From contig CAJUSK010000011.1 of NCBI GenBank assembly GCA_910589075.1, forward strand, positions 124,001 through 188,000: DNA of 64,000 bases, read 5' to 3'. Every line of letters begins with the position of its first letter. Position 1 is the stretch's first letter. The stretch is from an uncultured Lachnospiraceae bacterium (GTDB lineage Bacteria > Bacillota > Clostridia > Lachnospirales > Lachnospiraceae). The notes below the pieces were generated by a model. That model saw nothing but the letters and a program-made list of their open reading frames with translations, ran no database searches and was not told the origin of the DNA. Positions 1 through 9,445 of the stretch are shown here, in pieces. The translations under genes and the position numbers were made by a program.

Positions 1-258
1 AGAGGTATCATAGTCCAGTGCCAGCAGGGATTTTTTCTCCCAGTATTTCAGTGCACGCACAATATCTTTTTCCGTATGGTTGAACAGGTCTGCCATATCG
101 GAAATACTGGTATCCTGATTGGCCTGAAATGCCCGCAATAAATACAGGTACACTTTCAGCTGTGCATCGTTGGCATCTGCCATATAGTTGTCAATAAACG
201 TATTGGAGACTGCCGTAAATGCGGCAGACTCTTCCCTGTATATTGTTAATTTCCCCAT
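1..258 (-). CDS. DnaD-like replication initiation protein, N-terminal part
   Basis: Reading the minus strand from ATG at 258 gives an open frame that runs off the left edge (about 86 residues visible). It begins MGKLTIYREESAAF and holds a winged-helix-like stretch (VYLYLLRAFQ, then SISDMADLFNHTEKDIVRAL). From memory this matches the N-terminal domain of DnaD/DnaB-type helicase-loading proteins of Lachnospiraceae, which help load the replicative helicase with a DnaC/DnaI-type ATPase. The gene lies downstream of murC in the same direction, separated by a 282-bp spacer with DnaA-box-like repeats. The C-terminal domain and any following dnaC-like gene are outside the window, so the assignment rests on the N-terminus only. 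Confidence 0.72.
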   Translation of the reverse strand, partial: MGKLTIYREESAAFTAVSNTFIDNYMADANDAQLKVYLYLLRAFQANQDTSISDMADLFNHTEKDIVRALKYWEKKSLLALDYDTS

Positions 259-380
259 GGTATCACCCGATTCATCTTTTTGCAGTATCACTCAAAGCAA
301 AAGCATTATATCACAACATCTTCTAAAATGAAACAGTAAAATTTCATGAAAAACCCTGAAAACAAAGGTTTTTCAGAGAC

Positions 381-540
381 TGTGGACAATGTGGAAACTG
401 TGGACAACACAGATGCATTCATGGAAAGGACAACCGCATATAATCGTAAAAATCTGAAAAAAGCGGATAAATATACAAACGAAAATATCCACATAAATAA
501 GTCGTTCGAAAAGGGCTTATTATGTGGATATTGTGGAAAA
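381..540. promoter_or_regulatory. Cluster of DnaA-box-like 9-mers upstream of the dnaD-like gene
   Basis: Three 9-mers lie head to tail without a gap at 381-389 (TGTGGACAA), 390-398 (TGTGGAAAC) and 399-407 (TGTGGACAA). Two more abut at 523-531 (TGTGGATAT) and 532-540 (TGTGGAAAA), and one is inverted at 485-493 (ATATCCACA). Compared with the DnaA box TTATCCACA they carry one to two mismatches. The sites at 484-496 and 519-531 also form an inverted repeat with 13-bp arms. The cluster sits in the promoter region of the dnaD-like gene. DnaA binding is inferred, not shown. Confidence 0.5.
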
Positions 541-1917
541 CTATAGGCCAAGCAGATTTTCTCCGATTTTTACTACATCTCCGGCACCCATAGTTATCAA
601 CAGGTCGCCGTCTGTGCAATGTTCCAGTAAAAAATTTTCGATTTCATCAAAAGACGGAAAATAAAAGCATTCTTTGCCGGACTCTGCGATTTTATCCTGC
701 AGAGTGCGGGAACTGATGCCCAGCGTGTCTGTTTCACGTGCGGCATAAATATCTGCCAGGACGATTTTATCTGCCAGGGCCAGGGCGTCGGCAAATTCCT
801 CCAGAAAGGCTTTTGTACGGGTGTACGTATGGGGCTGAAAAACGCACCACAGTGTTTTGTGGGGGAAATTTCCGGCGGCTTTCAGCGTGGCGGTAATTTC
901 GGTGGGATGGTGTGCGTAGTCGTCGATGATTGTGACTCCACCGATTTTTCCTTTATATTCAAACCGTCTGTCTGTGCCATGGAATTCTCTGAGCGCTTCC
1001 AGGGTAACGGACGAGGGCAGGGAAAGGGCGTCAGCCAATGCAATGGCCGCCACGGCGTTCTGAACATTGTGCTCACCGGGAACCGTCAGGGTAACAGTCT
1101 CACTCCTGGCACCACAGTGCAGTGTAAAGGTGGGATGAGCGGTTTCGTCAAAGGTCAGATTGTCATAGAAGTAATCCAGTGCAGGATTCTTCCCATAAGT
1201 CACAATGCGGCAGGACAGATCTTTCGTAATGGTGTCCAGCCCTTCCATATCACCGTTGATAATCAGCAGGCCGTCCTCCGGAAGCAGGGCGGCAAACTGA
1301 TGGAAGGATGCCCGGATCTCATGGATATCCCGGAAGAAATCCAGATGATCTTCTTCCACATTGAGGATAATGGAAATTTTGGGGAAAAAGCTGAGAAAGC
1401 TGTTGGTATATTCGCAGGCTTCCGCCACAAAATAACCGGATTTACCAATGCGGATGTTGCCGTGAATGGACGGCAGAATTCCCCCGATGGACAATGTGGG
1501 GTCCGTATTGGCCCGGATCAGTATTTCGGATATCATGGAAGTGGTGGTTGTCTTTCCATGGGTGCCGCTGACAGCGATGGGGGTGCTGTAATTGCGCATC
1601 ATCTGCCCCAGGAGCTGTGCCCGTGTCAGAGAAGGCAGCCCTTTTTTTTCGATTGCCATAAATTCCGGGTTGTCTTCCCGGATGGCAGCAGTGTAAACAA
1701 CCAGATCCACATCGTCTGTCAGATTGTCCGGGTGCTGCCGGTCATATATGCGGATGCCTTTGCTTTCCAGCAGGTCTGTCAGGGGGCTGCGGCGCAGATC
1801 GGAACCGGATACGGTAAATCCTTCGGACACCAGTATTTCTGCCAGGCCGCTCATACTGATACCGCCGATGCCAATAAAATGTATATGGATGGGACTGTTA
1901 AAATCAATTTGATACAT
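541..1917 (-). CDS. murC: UDP-N-acetylmuramate--L-alanine ligase MurC
   Basis: The 458-residue product adds L-alanine to UDP-MurNAc, the first amino acid of the peptidoglycan stem, using ATP in the cytoplasm. The N-terminal nucleotide-binding motif is GIGGISMSGLA (residues 16-26), the ATP loop is GTHGKTTTT (118-126), the central ligase domain has NVEEDHLDFF, and the C-terminal domain has DDYAHHPTEI. Length is normal for MurC. ATG at 1917 is preceded on the minus strand by GGGAG. It stands apart from ddl and murF, which are 30 kb away in this window. The last codon lies only one base from the DnaA-box-like cluster. Confidence 0.97.
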   Translation of the reverse strand: MYQIDFNSPIHIHFIGIGGISMSGLAEILVSEGFTVSGSDLRRSPLTDLLESKGIRIYDRQHPDNLTDDVDLVVYTAAIREDNPEFMAIEKKGLPSLTRAQLLGQMMRNYSTPIAVSGTHGKTTTTSMISEILIRANTDPTLSIGGILPSIHGNIRIGKSGYFVAEACEYTNSFLSFFPKISIILNVEEDHLDFFRDIHEIRASFHQFAALLPEDGLLIINGDMEGLDTITKDLSCRIVTYGKNPALDYFYDNLTFDETAHPTFTLHCGARSETVTLTVPGEHNVQNAVAAIALADALSLPSSVTLEALREFHGTDRRFEYKGKIGGVTIIDDYAHHPTEITATLKAAGNFPHKTLWCVFQPHTYTRTKAFLEEFADALALADKIVLADIYAARETDTLGISSRTLQDKIAESGKECFYFPSFDEIENFLLEHCTDGDLLITMGAGDVVKIGENLLGL

Positions 1918-1944
1918 AGCTTTTTCTCCCGCTTTTTCATATAT

Positions 1945-2028
1945 TTATGATAATAGAAAGTTCGTAAAACGTGCTGCCTGTTGTTTATGACAATCGTAAA
2001 CTTGTAAAACAGGTTTTCTATTGTTTAC
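1945..2028. repeat. Dispersed palindromic repeat, two units
   Basis: Two units in tandem between murC and glgC. The first starts TTATGATAATAGAAAGTTCG; the second ends GGTTTTCTATTGTTTAC. Units share the AATAGAAAG...TTTCTATTGT ends seen at six other places in this window. From 2029 to about 2250 the spacer is AT-rich, with GATAAAAT occurring three times (2103, 2129, 2178 region) and no recognisable gene. Confidence 0.65.
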
Positions 2029-2249
2029 ATCTCTATTATACGCAGGGCGGAGGAAAAAACAAACAGTAATTTCCAATTTTTTAAAAGATAAGAAGGAGCC
2101 GTTGATAAAATTGTAGATTATAATTGCAGAATGTTTGATAAAATTAGCAAACACGTTAAAAAACGTCAAAAAATTTAGATAAAATTAAAAATTATTGTCA
2201 AATTTATACAGAAAGATGACAGAAATAAATAAAGAAATTGTAAAAACAA

Positions 2250-2278
2250 TTCACTTTTAGCGCAATCTATGTTATATT
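2250..2278 (+). promoter_or_regulatory. Possible sigma-A promoter for glgCD
   Basis: TTCACT (2250-2255), 17-bp spacer, TATATT (2273-2278), about 49 bp before the glgC start. The -35 box matches four of six consensus bases. Confidence 0.4.
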
Positions 2279-2326
2279 ATGTCTAAGAAAGATTATGAAA
2301 TCCAATGGATTGTAAGGAGTGACAGT

Positions 2327-3601
2327 ATGTATAAGAAAGAAATGATTGCCATGCTCCTGGCCGGTGGTCAGGGCAGCAGGTTGGGAGTGCTTACGTCCAA
2401 AGTGGCAAAACCGGCAGTGGCGTTCGGGGGAAAATACAGAATCATTGATTTCCCTTTAAGCAACTGTATCAATTCCGGCGTGGATACAGTAGGCGTGCTG
2501 ACACAGTACCAGCCGTTGCGCCTGAATACACACATCGGCATTGGCATTCCGTGGGATCTGGATCGCAACATTGGCGGTGTTACCATCCTTCCGCCATATG
2601 AGAAGAGCAAGAACAGTGAGTGGTATACGGGCACTGCCAATGCTATTTATCAGAACCTGGCTTACATGGAAACATTCCATCCGGATTATGTACTGATCCT
2701 TTCCGGGGATCATATTTACAAGATGGATTATGAAGTGATGCTGGAGTTTCACAAGTCCAACGGGGCCGAAGTTACAATCGCCGCGATGCCTGTCCCGATG
2801 GAAGAGGCGAAACGTTTCGGCATTGTGATTGCCGACGAGAACAGGAAGATTCAGGATTTTGAAGAAAAACCGGAAAATCCCCGAAGCAACCTGGCATCCA
2901 TGGGAATTTATATCTTTAACTGGGCTACGCTCAGGGAAGCGTTGCTTTCCCTGGCTGAACAGCCGGCCCTGGATTTTGGCAAACATGTAATTCCGTATTG
3001 CCACAGAAAAGGCGCTCCGCTGTATGCATACGAATTCAATGGCTACTGGAAAGATGTGGGGACGCTGCATTCCTATTGGGAAGCCAATATGGAATTGATT
3101 GATATTATTCCCGAATTCAACCTGTACGAGGAGTATTGGAAGATTTATACCCGCAGTGAGATTCTTCAGCCACAGTATGTTTCATCCGACAGTGTTGTGG
3201 AAAGGAGCATAATCGGAGAAGGCACCACCATACTGGGCAAAGTATATAATTCCGTAATCGGTTGCGGCGTTGTGATTGGAGAAAACACGGTGGTGCGGGA
3301 CTCCATTCTTATGAACCGCACTGAAATCGGAAAAAACTGCGAACTGAACAAGGCGATTATTGCTGAAGATGCCGTGATTGGAGACTGCGTAAAACTGGGA
3401 GTCGGCGAGGAAGCTGAGAATGAAACAGATCCGCATATATACAATCACGGTATTGTGACAATCGGGGAAAAGAGTGTAATACCCGCCAATGTATCGGTGG
3501 GAAAAAATTCCGTTATTTTTGGCAGAACCGTGCCGGAGGACTTCCGGGATAACTATCTGGCAGGCGGAAAAACATTGATTAAGGCAGGTGATGAATCATG
3601 A
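2327..3601 (+). CDS. glgC: Glucose-1-phosphate adenylyltransferase GlgC
   Basis: The 424-residue enzyme makes ADP-glucose from glucose-1-phosphate and ATP, the committed step of bacterial glycogen synthesis. The nucleotidyltransferase loop LLAGGQGSRLG lies near residues 9-19, RIIDFPLSNC follows, and FEEKP marks the sugar-binding region. The C-terminal third shows the hexapeptide-like repeats of a left-handed beta helix. ATG at 2327 follows AAGGAG; an in-frame ATG 48 bp upstream lies inside the predicted promoter region and lacks such a site. It overlaps glgD by four bases (ATGA), so the two are co-translated. glgP lies further right in the window. Confidence 0.95.
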   Translation: MYKKEMIAMLLAGGQGSRLGVLTSKVAKPAVAFGGKYRIIDFPLSNCINSGVDTVGVLTQYQPLRLNTHIGIGIPWDLDRNIGGVTILPPYEKSKNSEWYTGTANAIYQNLAYMETFHPDYVLILSGDHIYKMDYEVMLEFHKSNGAEVTIAAMPVPMEEAKRFGIVIADENRKIQDFEEKPENPRSNLASMGIYIFNWATLREALLSLAEQPALDFGKHVIPYCHRKGAPLYAYEFNGYWKDVGTLHSYWEANMELIDIIPEFNLYEEYWKIYTRSEILQPQYVSSDSVVERSIIGEGTTILGKVYNSVIGCGVVIGENTVVRDSILMNRTEIGKNCELNKAIIAEDAVIGDCVKLGVGEEAENETDPHIYNHGIVTIGEKSVIPANVSVGKNSVIFGRTVPEDFRDNYLAGGKTLIKAGDES

Positions 3602-4716
3602 GAGCGATTGGAATCGTCCTGGCGGGCGGGAACAACCACCGCATGAAAGAACTGTCACAAAAAAGAGCAGTTGCGGCAATGCCTGTTGCGGGAAGCTACA
3701 GAAGTATTGATTTTGTGCTCAGCAACATGTCCAATTCCCATATACAGAAAGTTGCGGTGTTGACACAGTACAATGCGAGGAGCCTGAACGAACATCTGGG
3801 TTCTTCCAAGTGGTGGGATTTCGGCAGAAAACAGGGCGGTATTTTTGTATTTACACCGGCTGTTACAGCGGACCGGAGCTCCTGGTACAGAGGTACGGCG
3901 GATGCCATTTACCAGAATCTGGACTTTTTGAAGAGCAGCCATGAGCCGTATGTGATTATAGCAAGCGGCGACTGTATTTATAAGATGGATTACAACAAAA
4001 TACTGGAGTACCATATTGAGAAAAAAGCGGATATTACCGTTGTATGCCGGGATATGAATGAAGATGCGGCGCTGGAACGGTATGGGACAATCCGTATGAA
4101 TGAGGAAAGCAGGATAGAAGAATTCGAGGAGAAGCCTGTTGTTGCCAGATCACAGACAATTTCCTGTGGTATCTATATTATCAGAAGGCGGCAACTGATT
4201 GAGCTGCTTGAGAAATGTGCGGAGGAAGACCGATATGATTTTGTGAAGGACATCCTGATTCGTTATAAGAACTTAAAACGGATTTACGGATATAAAATAA
4301 AGGAATACTGGAAGAACATTGCTTCGGTAGAGGACTACTTCAGGGCGAATATGGATTTTCTGAAACCGGATGTCCGAAATTATTTTTTCAGAGAATATCC
4401 TGCTGTTTATTCCAAAGTGGATGATTTGCCGCCAGCAAAATACAATGTGGGTTCCAATGTGCGGAACAGTTTGATTTCCAGCGGCTGTATCATAAACGGC
4501 ACAATCGAGAACAGCGTTGTATTTAAAAGTGCATTCATCGGCAATAATTGCACGATCAAAAATTCTATTATATTAAATGACGTTTATATTGGAGATAACA
4601 CTTACATTGAAAACTGCATCATAGAGAGCCGTGATACCATACCGGCCAACTCCTGCTATAAAGGCGAAGATGGAATCAAGATCGTAATCGAAAAAAATAT
4701 GAGGTACAAGTTCTAG
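3598..4716 (+). CDS. glgD: GlgD, glucose-1-phosphate adenylyltransferase-like subunit
   Basis: This 372-residue paralogue of GlgC has the same fold order: nucleotidyltransferase domain, then a shorter beta-helix tail. The signature loop reads VLAGGNNHRM instead of GGxGxRL, so the catalytic loop is altered. In Firmicutes GlgD is known to pair with GlgC and change its activity while being weakly active or inactive alone. The start overlaps the glgC stop as ATGA. A regulatory role in an ADP-glucose pyrophosphorylase complex is inferred from the family. Confidence 0.92.
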   Translation: MRAIGIVLAGGNNHRMKELSQKRAVAAMPVAGSYRSIDFVLSNMSNSHIQKVAVLTQYNARSLNEHLGSSKWWDFGRKQGGIFVFTPAVTADRSSWYRGTADAIYQNLDFLKSSHEPYVIIASGDCIYKMDYNKILEYHIEKKADITVVCRDMNEDAALERYGTIRMNEESRIEEFEEKPVVARSQTISCGIYIIRRRQLIELLEKCAEEDRYDFVKDILIRYKNLKRIYGYKIKEYWKNIASVEDYFRANMDFLKPDVRNYFFREYPAVYSKVDDLPPAKYNVGSNVRNSLISSGCIINGTIENSVVFKSAFIGNNCTIKNSIILNDVYIGDNTYIENCIIESRDTIPANSCYKGEDGIKIVIEKNMRYKF

Positions 4717-4741
4717 TATCGATCAGAGGAGGTCAAGATGC

Positions 4742-5017
4742 ATGAAAATAACAGACGTACGAGTTCGTAAAATTACGAAAGAAGGGAAAATGAAAGCAAT
4801 CGTATCCATTACGATTGACAATGAATTCGTAGTTCATGACATCAAGGTGATTGAAGGTGAGAAAGGGCTGTTTATTGCAATGCCAAGCAAGAAGGCCACG
4901 GATGGGGAATATCGAGATATTGCACATCCTATCAATTCAGAGACTAGAGAGGGCATACAGAAGATTATTTTGGAAAGTTACGAGCATGCATTGTCAGAAC
5001 CGGACAATGCGGAATGA
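4742..5017 (+). CDS. spoVG: Septation/sporulation regulator SpoVG
   Basis: The 91-residue protein starts MKITDVRVRKI and continues with the compact SpoVG fold, including FVVHDIKVIEG and FIAMPSKK. SpoVG is a small nucleic-acid-binding regulator affecting sporulation, division and virulence factors in Firmicutes. An upstream ATG at 4738 is out of frame; GAGGAGG at about 4728 serves the 4742 start. It follows glgD by 25 bp and is closed by a strong terminator at 5047-5070. Confidence 0.96.
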   Translation: MKITDVRVRKITKEGKMKAIVSITIDNEFVVHDIKVIEGEKGLFIAMPSKKATDGEYRDIAHPINSETREGIQKIILESYEHALSEPDNAE

Positions 5018-5046
5018 CAGAATGTAGCAGGCATCAGGGAAAAAAG

Positions 5047-5074
5047 AGGAGTTGTCTTTTGACAACTCCTTTGT
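5047..5074 (+). terminator. Intrinsic terminator after spoVG
   Basis: AGGAGTTGTC (5047-5056), TTTT loop, GACAACTCCT (5061-5070), then a short T-rich stretch. Ten perfect base pairs. Confidence 0.85.
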
Positions 5075-5141
5075 TATATTTATAGAACGTAAATAAGCGG
5101 CATATGTCAGACGCCGCGAATCACAGAAAGGGACATACATC

Positions 5142-5744
5142 ATGTATATCATTGCAGGTCTGGGGAACCCAGGGAAACGATATGAAAATACAAGGCATAA
5201 TACCGGTTTTTCCGTCATAGATGTAATAGCAGAGAAACACGGGATTTCGATGATGGAACTGAAGCACAAAGCCCTGATCGGGAAAGGTTTTCTGGAAGGG
5301 CAGAAGGTGATTCTGGCAAAACCCCAGACCTTCATGAATCTCAGCGGCGAAAGCCTGCGGGAACTTGTGAATTACTATAAAATAGATGAAAAACAGGAAC
5401 TGATTGTTATTTATGACGATATCAGCATGAGTACCGGACAGTTGCGCATCCGCAAAAAGGGAAGTGCAGGCGGACATAACGGTATCAAAAATATCATTTC
5501 CCATTTGGGACATGATATATTTTTGCGGATTAAAATTGGTGTGGGTGAAAAACCCAGGGCATATGACCTGGTGGATTATGTGCTGGGCCATTTCACCCCG
5601 GCGGAGACAAAATGTATTGCAAAAAGCGCATGTATGGCTGAGGAAGCACTGCGCCTGATGGTGCGGGGAGAAACAGATGCAGCCATGAACCAATATAATA
5701 AAAAACAAGAGGTAGAGAATGAGAGTACTGACAAAGCCCTTTGA
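5142..5744 (+). CDS. pth: Peptidyl-tRNA hydrolase
   Basis: The 200-residue enzyme cleaves peptidyl-tRNA released from stalled ribosomes, recycling tRNA. Family residues are visible: Asn9 in GLGNPG, the catalytic His19 in TRHNTGF, Asp92 in YDDISM, and GSAGGHNGIKNI. Length is normal. The mfd start lies 26 bp inside its 3' end, so the two genes are translationally coupled, a common order in Firmicutes. Confidence 0.96.
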   Translation: MYIIAGLGNPGKRYENTRHNTGFSVIDVIAEKHGISMMELKHKALIGKGFLEGQKVILAKPQTFMNLSGESLRELVNYYKIDEKQELIVIYDDISMSTGQLRIRKKGSAGGHNGIKNIISHLGHDIFLRIKIGVGEKPRAYDLVDYVLGHFTPAETKCIAKSACMAEEALRLMVRGETDAAMNQYNKKQEVENESTDKAL

Positions 5745-8700
5745 AGAAATGGGAGAATTTCCTGATATTGCGGAACAGTTGCAAATAAGTGGCGCCCATG
5801 TGGCCGTGGGCGGCTGTGTGGATTCACAGAAGATGCATATGGTCTATGGGCTGGGCAGCCCTTTTCGAAATAAAGTGATTGTTACGTACAGCGACATCAG
5901 AGCCAGAGAGATTTATGAGGACTATAAATTTTATGACAGAAATACGGTTTTGTATCCGGGGAAGGATCTGATTTTCTTTCAGGCAGATGTGCATGGCAAC
6001 AGGCTGACAATGGAACGGATGAAGGTGCTGCGCAGGATTCTGGAAGGACTGCCCGTCACCGTAGTCACCACATTTGACAGTCTGATGACCTGCCAGGCGC
6101 CCATGGATATTCTGAAAAAGGGGATTGTGCCCATCCGGAAAGGAAAAGCGATGCCGCCCGGACTGTCTGCGGCGCTGGTAGCTGCCGGTTATGAAAAGGT
6201 GTATCAGGTGGAAGGGCCGGGCCAGTTTGCAGTCAGAGGCGGCATTATTGATATTTTTGATCTGACGGAAGAAAATCCGTATCGCATGGAACTGTGGGGA
6301 GATGAAGTGGAATCTGTCCGCAGTTTTGACGTGCTGAGCCAGCGATCCATTGAAAACCTGGAAGGGGTGGATATATACCCGGCCACGGAACTTGTACTGT
6401 TTGAAGATGTATTGGAAAAAGGAGTCGCCGCCATTGAGGATGATGCCAGACGCATGATCAATACCCTGCGGGAGCAGTTTCACACGGAAGAAGCACATCG
6501 AGTCCGTACACATGTGGAGGAATTGAAAGAGCAGGTGCTGGAATATCGGTCGCTGCTGAACCTGGAAAGCTATATTCGCTATTTTTATGAAGATACGACC
6601 ACATTTTCCGCATTTTTTGACCCTTCCTCCAGCCTGTTTGTACTGGATGAACCCGCCCGCCTGAAGGAACATGGAGATGCGGTGGAAACGGAATTTCGTG
6701 AAAGTATGATCCATCGCGGAGAGAAAGGGGATGTGCTGCCGGGCCAGATGAAGCTGCTGCGGTCAGTGGAAGAGACCTGCGCCGGGCTGACCGGCAGTCA
6801 TGTGCTGTCCCTGTCCGCAATCAGTCAGAAAAATGTGCTGTTTCCCACAGAGAAAAAGTTTTCCATAACGGCCAGATCCATAGCGTCTTATAATAACAGT
6901 TTTGAGCTGCTTGTCAAAGATCTGCGGCGGTACAAAAAAAATGGTTATCGTATTTTGCTTCTGTCCGGCTCCAGGACGAGAGCAAAACGGCTGGCAAAAG
7001 ATCTGGCAGAACAGGAACTGACGGCATTTTACAGTGAAGATCCGGAACGGGAACTGGCACCGGGGGAAGTGATGACCTGTTATGGACATGTCCTGCAGGG
7101 TTTTGAGTATCCTCTTCTGAAATATGTCGTTTTGTCTGAAAGCGATATTTTCGGGAAAGAGAAAAAGAAGCGGAAAAAACGGAAAAAATTTGAAGGGCAG
7201 AAAATCCATGATTTTTCCGAACTGAAAGTCGGGGACTATGTGGTGCATGAAAGCCACGGACTGGGTATCTACAAAGGAATCGAAAAGGTAGAAATCGAGC
7301 ATGTCATAAAAGACTACATGAAAATTGAATACCGGGACGGAGGCAATCTGTACATTCTCGCCACAGGGTTTGACGCCATCCAGAAGTATGCTTCGGCAGA
7401 TGCGAAAAGACCCAAACTGAACAAACTGGGCACCCAGGAGTGGACCAGGACGAGAAGCAAAGTCAAACATGCGGTGGGAGAGGTGGCCAGGGATCTGGTG
7501 GAACTGTATGCCGCACGGCAGCAGAAAATCGGGTACTGCTTTGAAAAGGATACAGTCTGGCAGCGCGAATTTGAGGAAATGTTCCCCTTTGAGGAAACGG
7601 AAGATCAGCTCATGGCCATCGAGGCCACCAAGGCGGACATGGAAAGCGGCAGAATTATGGACCGGCTGATCTGCGGGGATGTGGGATACGGCAAGACGGA
7701 AATTGCCATCCGTGCCGCATTCAAAGCGGTGCAATGCAGCAAACAGGTTGTATTCCTGGTGCCGACGACCATACTGGCGCAACAGCATTACAATACCTTT
7801 CAGCAGAGGATGAAAGATTTTCCGGTGCGGATCGAGCTGCTGTCCCGTTTCCGCACGGCTGCTGAACAGAAAAAGGCCATTGCGGATCTGAAAAAGGGTC
7901 TGGTTGATATTATCATCGGCACGCACAGGGTTTTGTCAGCCGATGTGGAATATAAAGATCTGGGCCTTTTAATGATTGATGAGGAGCAGCGTTTTGGCGT
8001 AGCCCACAAGGAAAAGATTAAAAAGATGAAGGAAAATGTGGATGTGCTCACACTGACCGCCACGCCGATTCCGAGGACGCTTCATATGAGTCTGGCAGGT
8101 ATCCGGGATATGAGCGTGTTGGAAGAAGCGCCGGAAGAGAGAATGCCCATTCAGACCTTTGTCTGTGAATACAACGAGTCAATGGTGCGGGAGGCCATTG
8201 TCAGGGAACTGGCCAGGGGTGGACAGGTGTATTATGTCTATAACAGGGTGAACAACATTGGGGATATTGCCGCAGCGCTGTCAGAACTGGTGCCGGAGGC
8301 TTCCGTTTCGTTTGCCCATGGGCAGATGCAGGAACGTGAGCTGGAGCGGATTATGTATGAATTCATTGACGGAGAAATTGATGTGCTGGTTTCCACCACC
8401 ATTATTGAAACCGGGCTGGACATCTCCAATGTAAATACGATGATTATCCATGATTCCGACAATATGGGGCTGTCTCAGCTCTATCAGCTCAGAGGGCGGG
8501 TAGGGCGTTCTAACCGTACTGCCTATGCTTTCCTGATGTATAAAAAGGATAAGATGTTAAAAGAACAGGCGGAAAAACGTCTGCAGGCCATCCGCGAATT
8601 TACGGATCTGGGAAGCGGATTTAAAATTGCCATGCGGGATCTGGAAATCAGAGGAGCAGGTAATTTGCTGGGCAAAAGTCAGCACGGACATATGGAGGCC

Positions 8701-9246
8701 GTGGGATACGATCTGTACTGTAAAATGCTGAACGAAGCGGTCAAACATCTGAAAGGCGAGTCGGCGGAAGTGGATTTTCCCACTGTGGTGGATCTGGATG
8801 TGGATGCATATATACCGCCTTCCTATATTATGAATGAAGTACAGAAGCTGGATATTTATAAAAGGATTGCAGGCGTGGCGGATGAGACGGAATGTGCGGA
8901 TATGAAAGAAGAGCTGCTGGACCGGTTTGGGGAGATTCCGGTTTCCGTGGATAATCTGCTGCGAATTGCCTTGTTGCGCAGGCAGGCCCACGAACTGTAT
9001 CTTGGAGAAGTACAGGGGAAAAATGAAGTGCTGACCTTTTCGTTTACACAGAATGCGCCTATCCGAGTGGAGCGGCTGCCGGAACTGCTGGCCGGTTTTG
9101 GCAGTAAAATGACATTTCATGCAAAAGGGGAGCCATGTCTGCGATACTGTTATAAAAAATGCGGATTTGTGGAAAAGGACGGCGAGATGCTTTTATCCCT
9201 GACAGAACGTATCCTTGAAAAAATGAAACTATTTCTGCTTTCATAA
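5719..9246 (+). CDS. mfd: Transcription-repair coupling factor Mfd
   Basis: The 1175-residue DNA translocase removes RNA polymerase stalled at lesions and recruits UvrA. Order of parts: UvrB-like N-terminal region (roughly 1-350), the RNA-polymerase-interacting CarD-like domain starting near residue 499 (LKVGDYVVHESHGLGIYKG), the helicase core with Walker A GDVGYGKTE near 655 and DEEQRFG near 755, motif TATPIPRT, QLRGRVGRS, and the C-terminal TRCF domain. A basic run of Lys/Arg precedes the CarD-like domain. The start ATG follows AGAGGTAGAGA and overlaps pth. Confidence 0.97.
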   Translation: MRVLTKPFEEMGEFPDIAEQLQISGAHVAVGGCVDSQKMHMVYGLGSPFRNKVIVTYSDIRAREIYEDYKFYDRNTVLYPGKDLIFFQADVHGNRLTMERMKVLRRILEGLPVTVVTTFDSLMTCQAPMDILKKGIVPIRKGKAMPPGLSAALVAAGYEKVYQVEGPGQFAVRGGIIDIFDLTEENPYRMELWGDEVESVRSFDVLSQRSIENLEGVDIYPATELVLFEDVLEKGVAAIEDDARRMINTLREQFHTEEAHRVRTHVEELKEQVLEYRSLLNLESYIRYFYEDTTTFSAFFDPSSSLFVLDEPARLKEHGDAVETEFRESMIHRGEKGDVLPGQMKLLRSVEETCAGLTGSHVLSLSAISQKNVLFPTEKKFSITARSIASYNNSFELLVKDLRRYKKNGYRILLLSGSRTRAKRLAKDLAEQELTAFYSEDPERELAPGEVMTCYGHVLQGFEYPLLKYVVLSESDIFGKEKKKRKKRKKFEGQKIHDFSELKVGDYVVHESHGLGIYKGIEKVEIEHVIKDYMKIEYRDGGNLYILATGFDAIQKYASADAKRPKLNKLGTQEWTRTRSKVKHAVGEVARDLVELYAARQQKIGYCFEKDTVWQREFEEMFPFEETEDQLMAIEATKADMESGRIMDRLICGDVGYGKTEIAIRAAFKAVQCSKQVVFLVPTTILAQQHYNTFQQRMKDFPVRIELLSRFRTAAEQKKAIADLKKGLVDIIIGTHRVLSADVEYKDLGLLMIDEEQRFGVAHKEKIKKMKENVDVLTLTATPIPRTLHMSLAGIRDMSVLEEAPEERMPIQTFVCEYNESMVREAIVRELARGGQVYYVYNRVNNIGDIAAALSELVPEASVSFAHGQMQERELERIMYEFIDGEIDVLVSTTIIETGLDISNVNTMIIHDSDNMGLSQLYQLRGRVGRSNRTAYAFLMYKKDKMLKEQAEKRLQAIREFTDLGSGFKIAMRDLEIRGAGNLLGKSQHGHMEAVGYDLYCKMLNEAVKHLKGESAEVDFPTVVDLDVDAYIPPSYIMNEVQKLDIYKRIAGVADETECADMKEELLDRFGEIPVSVDNLLRIALLRRQAHELYLGEVQGKNEVLTFSFTQNAPIRVERLPELLAGFGSKMTFHAKGEPCLRYCYKKCGFVEKDGEMLLSLTERILEKMKLFLLS

Positions 9247-9378
9247 CTGTGTGGGCATTTGTGCAATCCTGTTATGCCATGGAGAATTTTATGGTAAAGT
9301 GAACAGAAAAAACGTGAAAATCGGTTGAAAGAATAGTCATATTGTACTAAAATAATGACAGGATAGATTCTGACAGTA

Positions 9379-9405
9379 CGGAGTTCGCAGTCAGTGCGAA
9401 CTCCG
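9379..9405 (+). other. Perfect hairpin in the leader of the chemoreceptor gene
   Basis: CGGAGTTCGCA (9379-9389), 5-nt loop, TGCGAACTCCG (9395-9405): 11 perfect pairs, no T-run after it. It lies 40 bp before the chemoreceptor start. The rest of the 9247-9445 spacer shows no recognisable gene, and I found no cyclic-di-GMP riboswitch core in it. Confidence 0.55.
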
Positions 9406-9445
9406 GGGTCAATGTTGAATGGCTTTTACAGCACAGGGAGGACAT

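Noticed and set aside
346..546. 66-codon plus-strand frame between the dnaD-like gene and murC
   Set aside because: It consists largely of the DnaA-box-like repeats (ETVDNVETVDN), has no ribosome site and runs into the murC 3' end.
829..1950. Long plus-strand open frame opposite murC (373 codons)
   Set aside because: It mirrors murC codon use, shows no family motif and has no ribosome site; murC is certain.
9247..9445. Possible cyclic-di-GMP riboswitch in the chemoreceptor leader
   Set aside because: Only a simple hairpin is present; no conserved riboswitch core such as GCACAGGGCAAACC was found.
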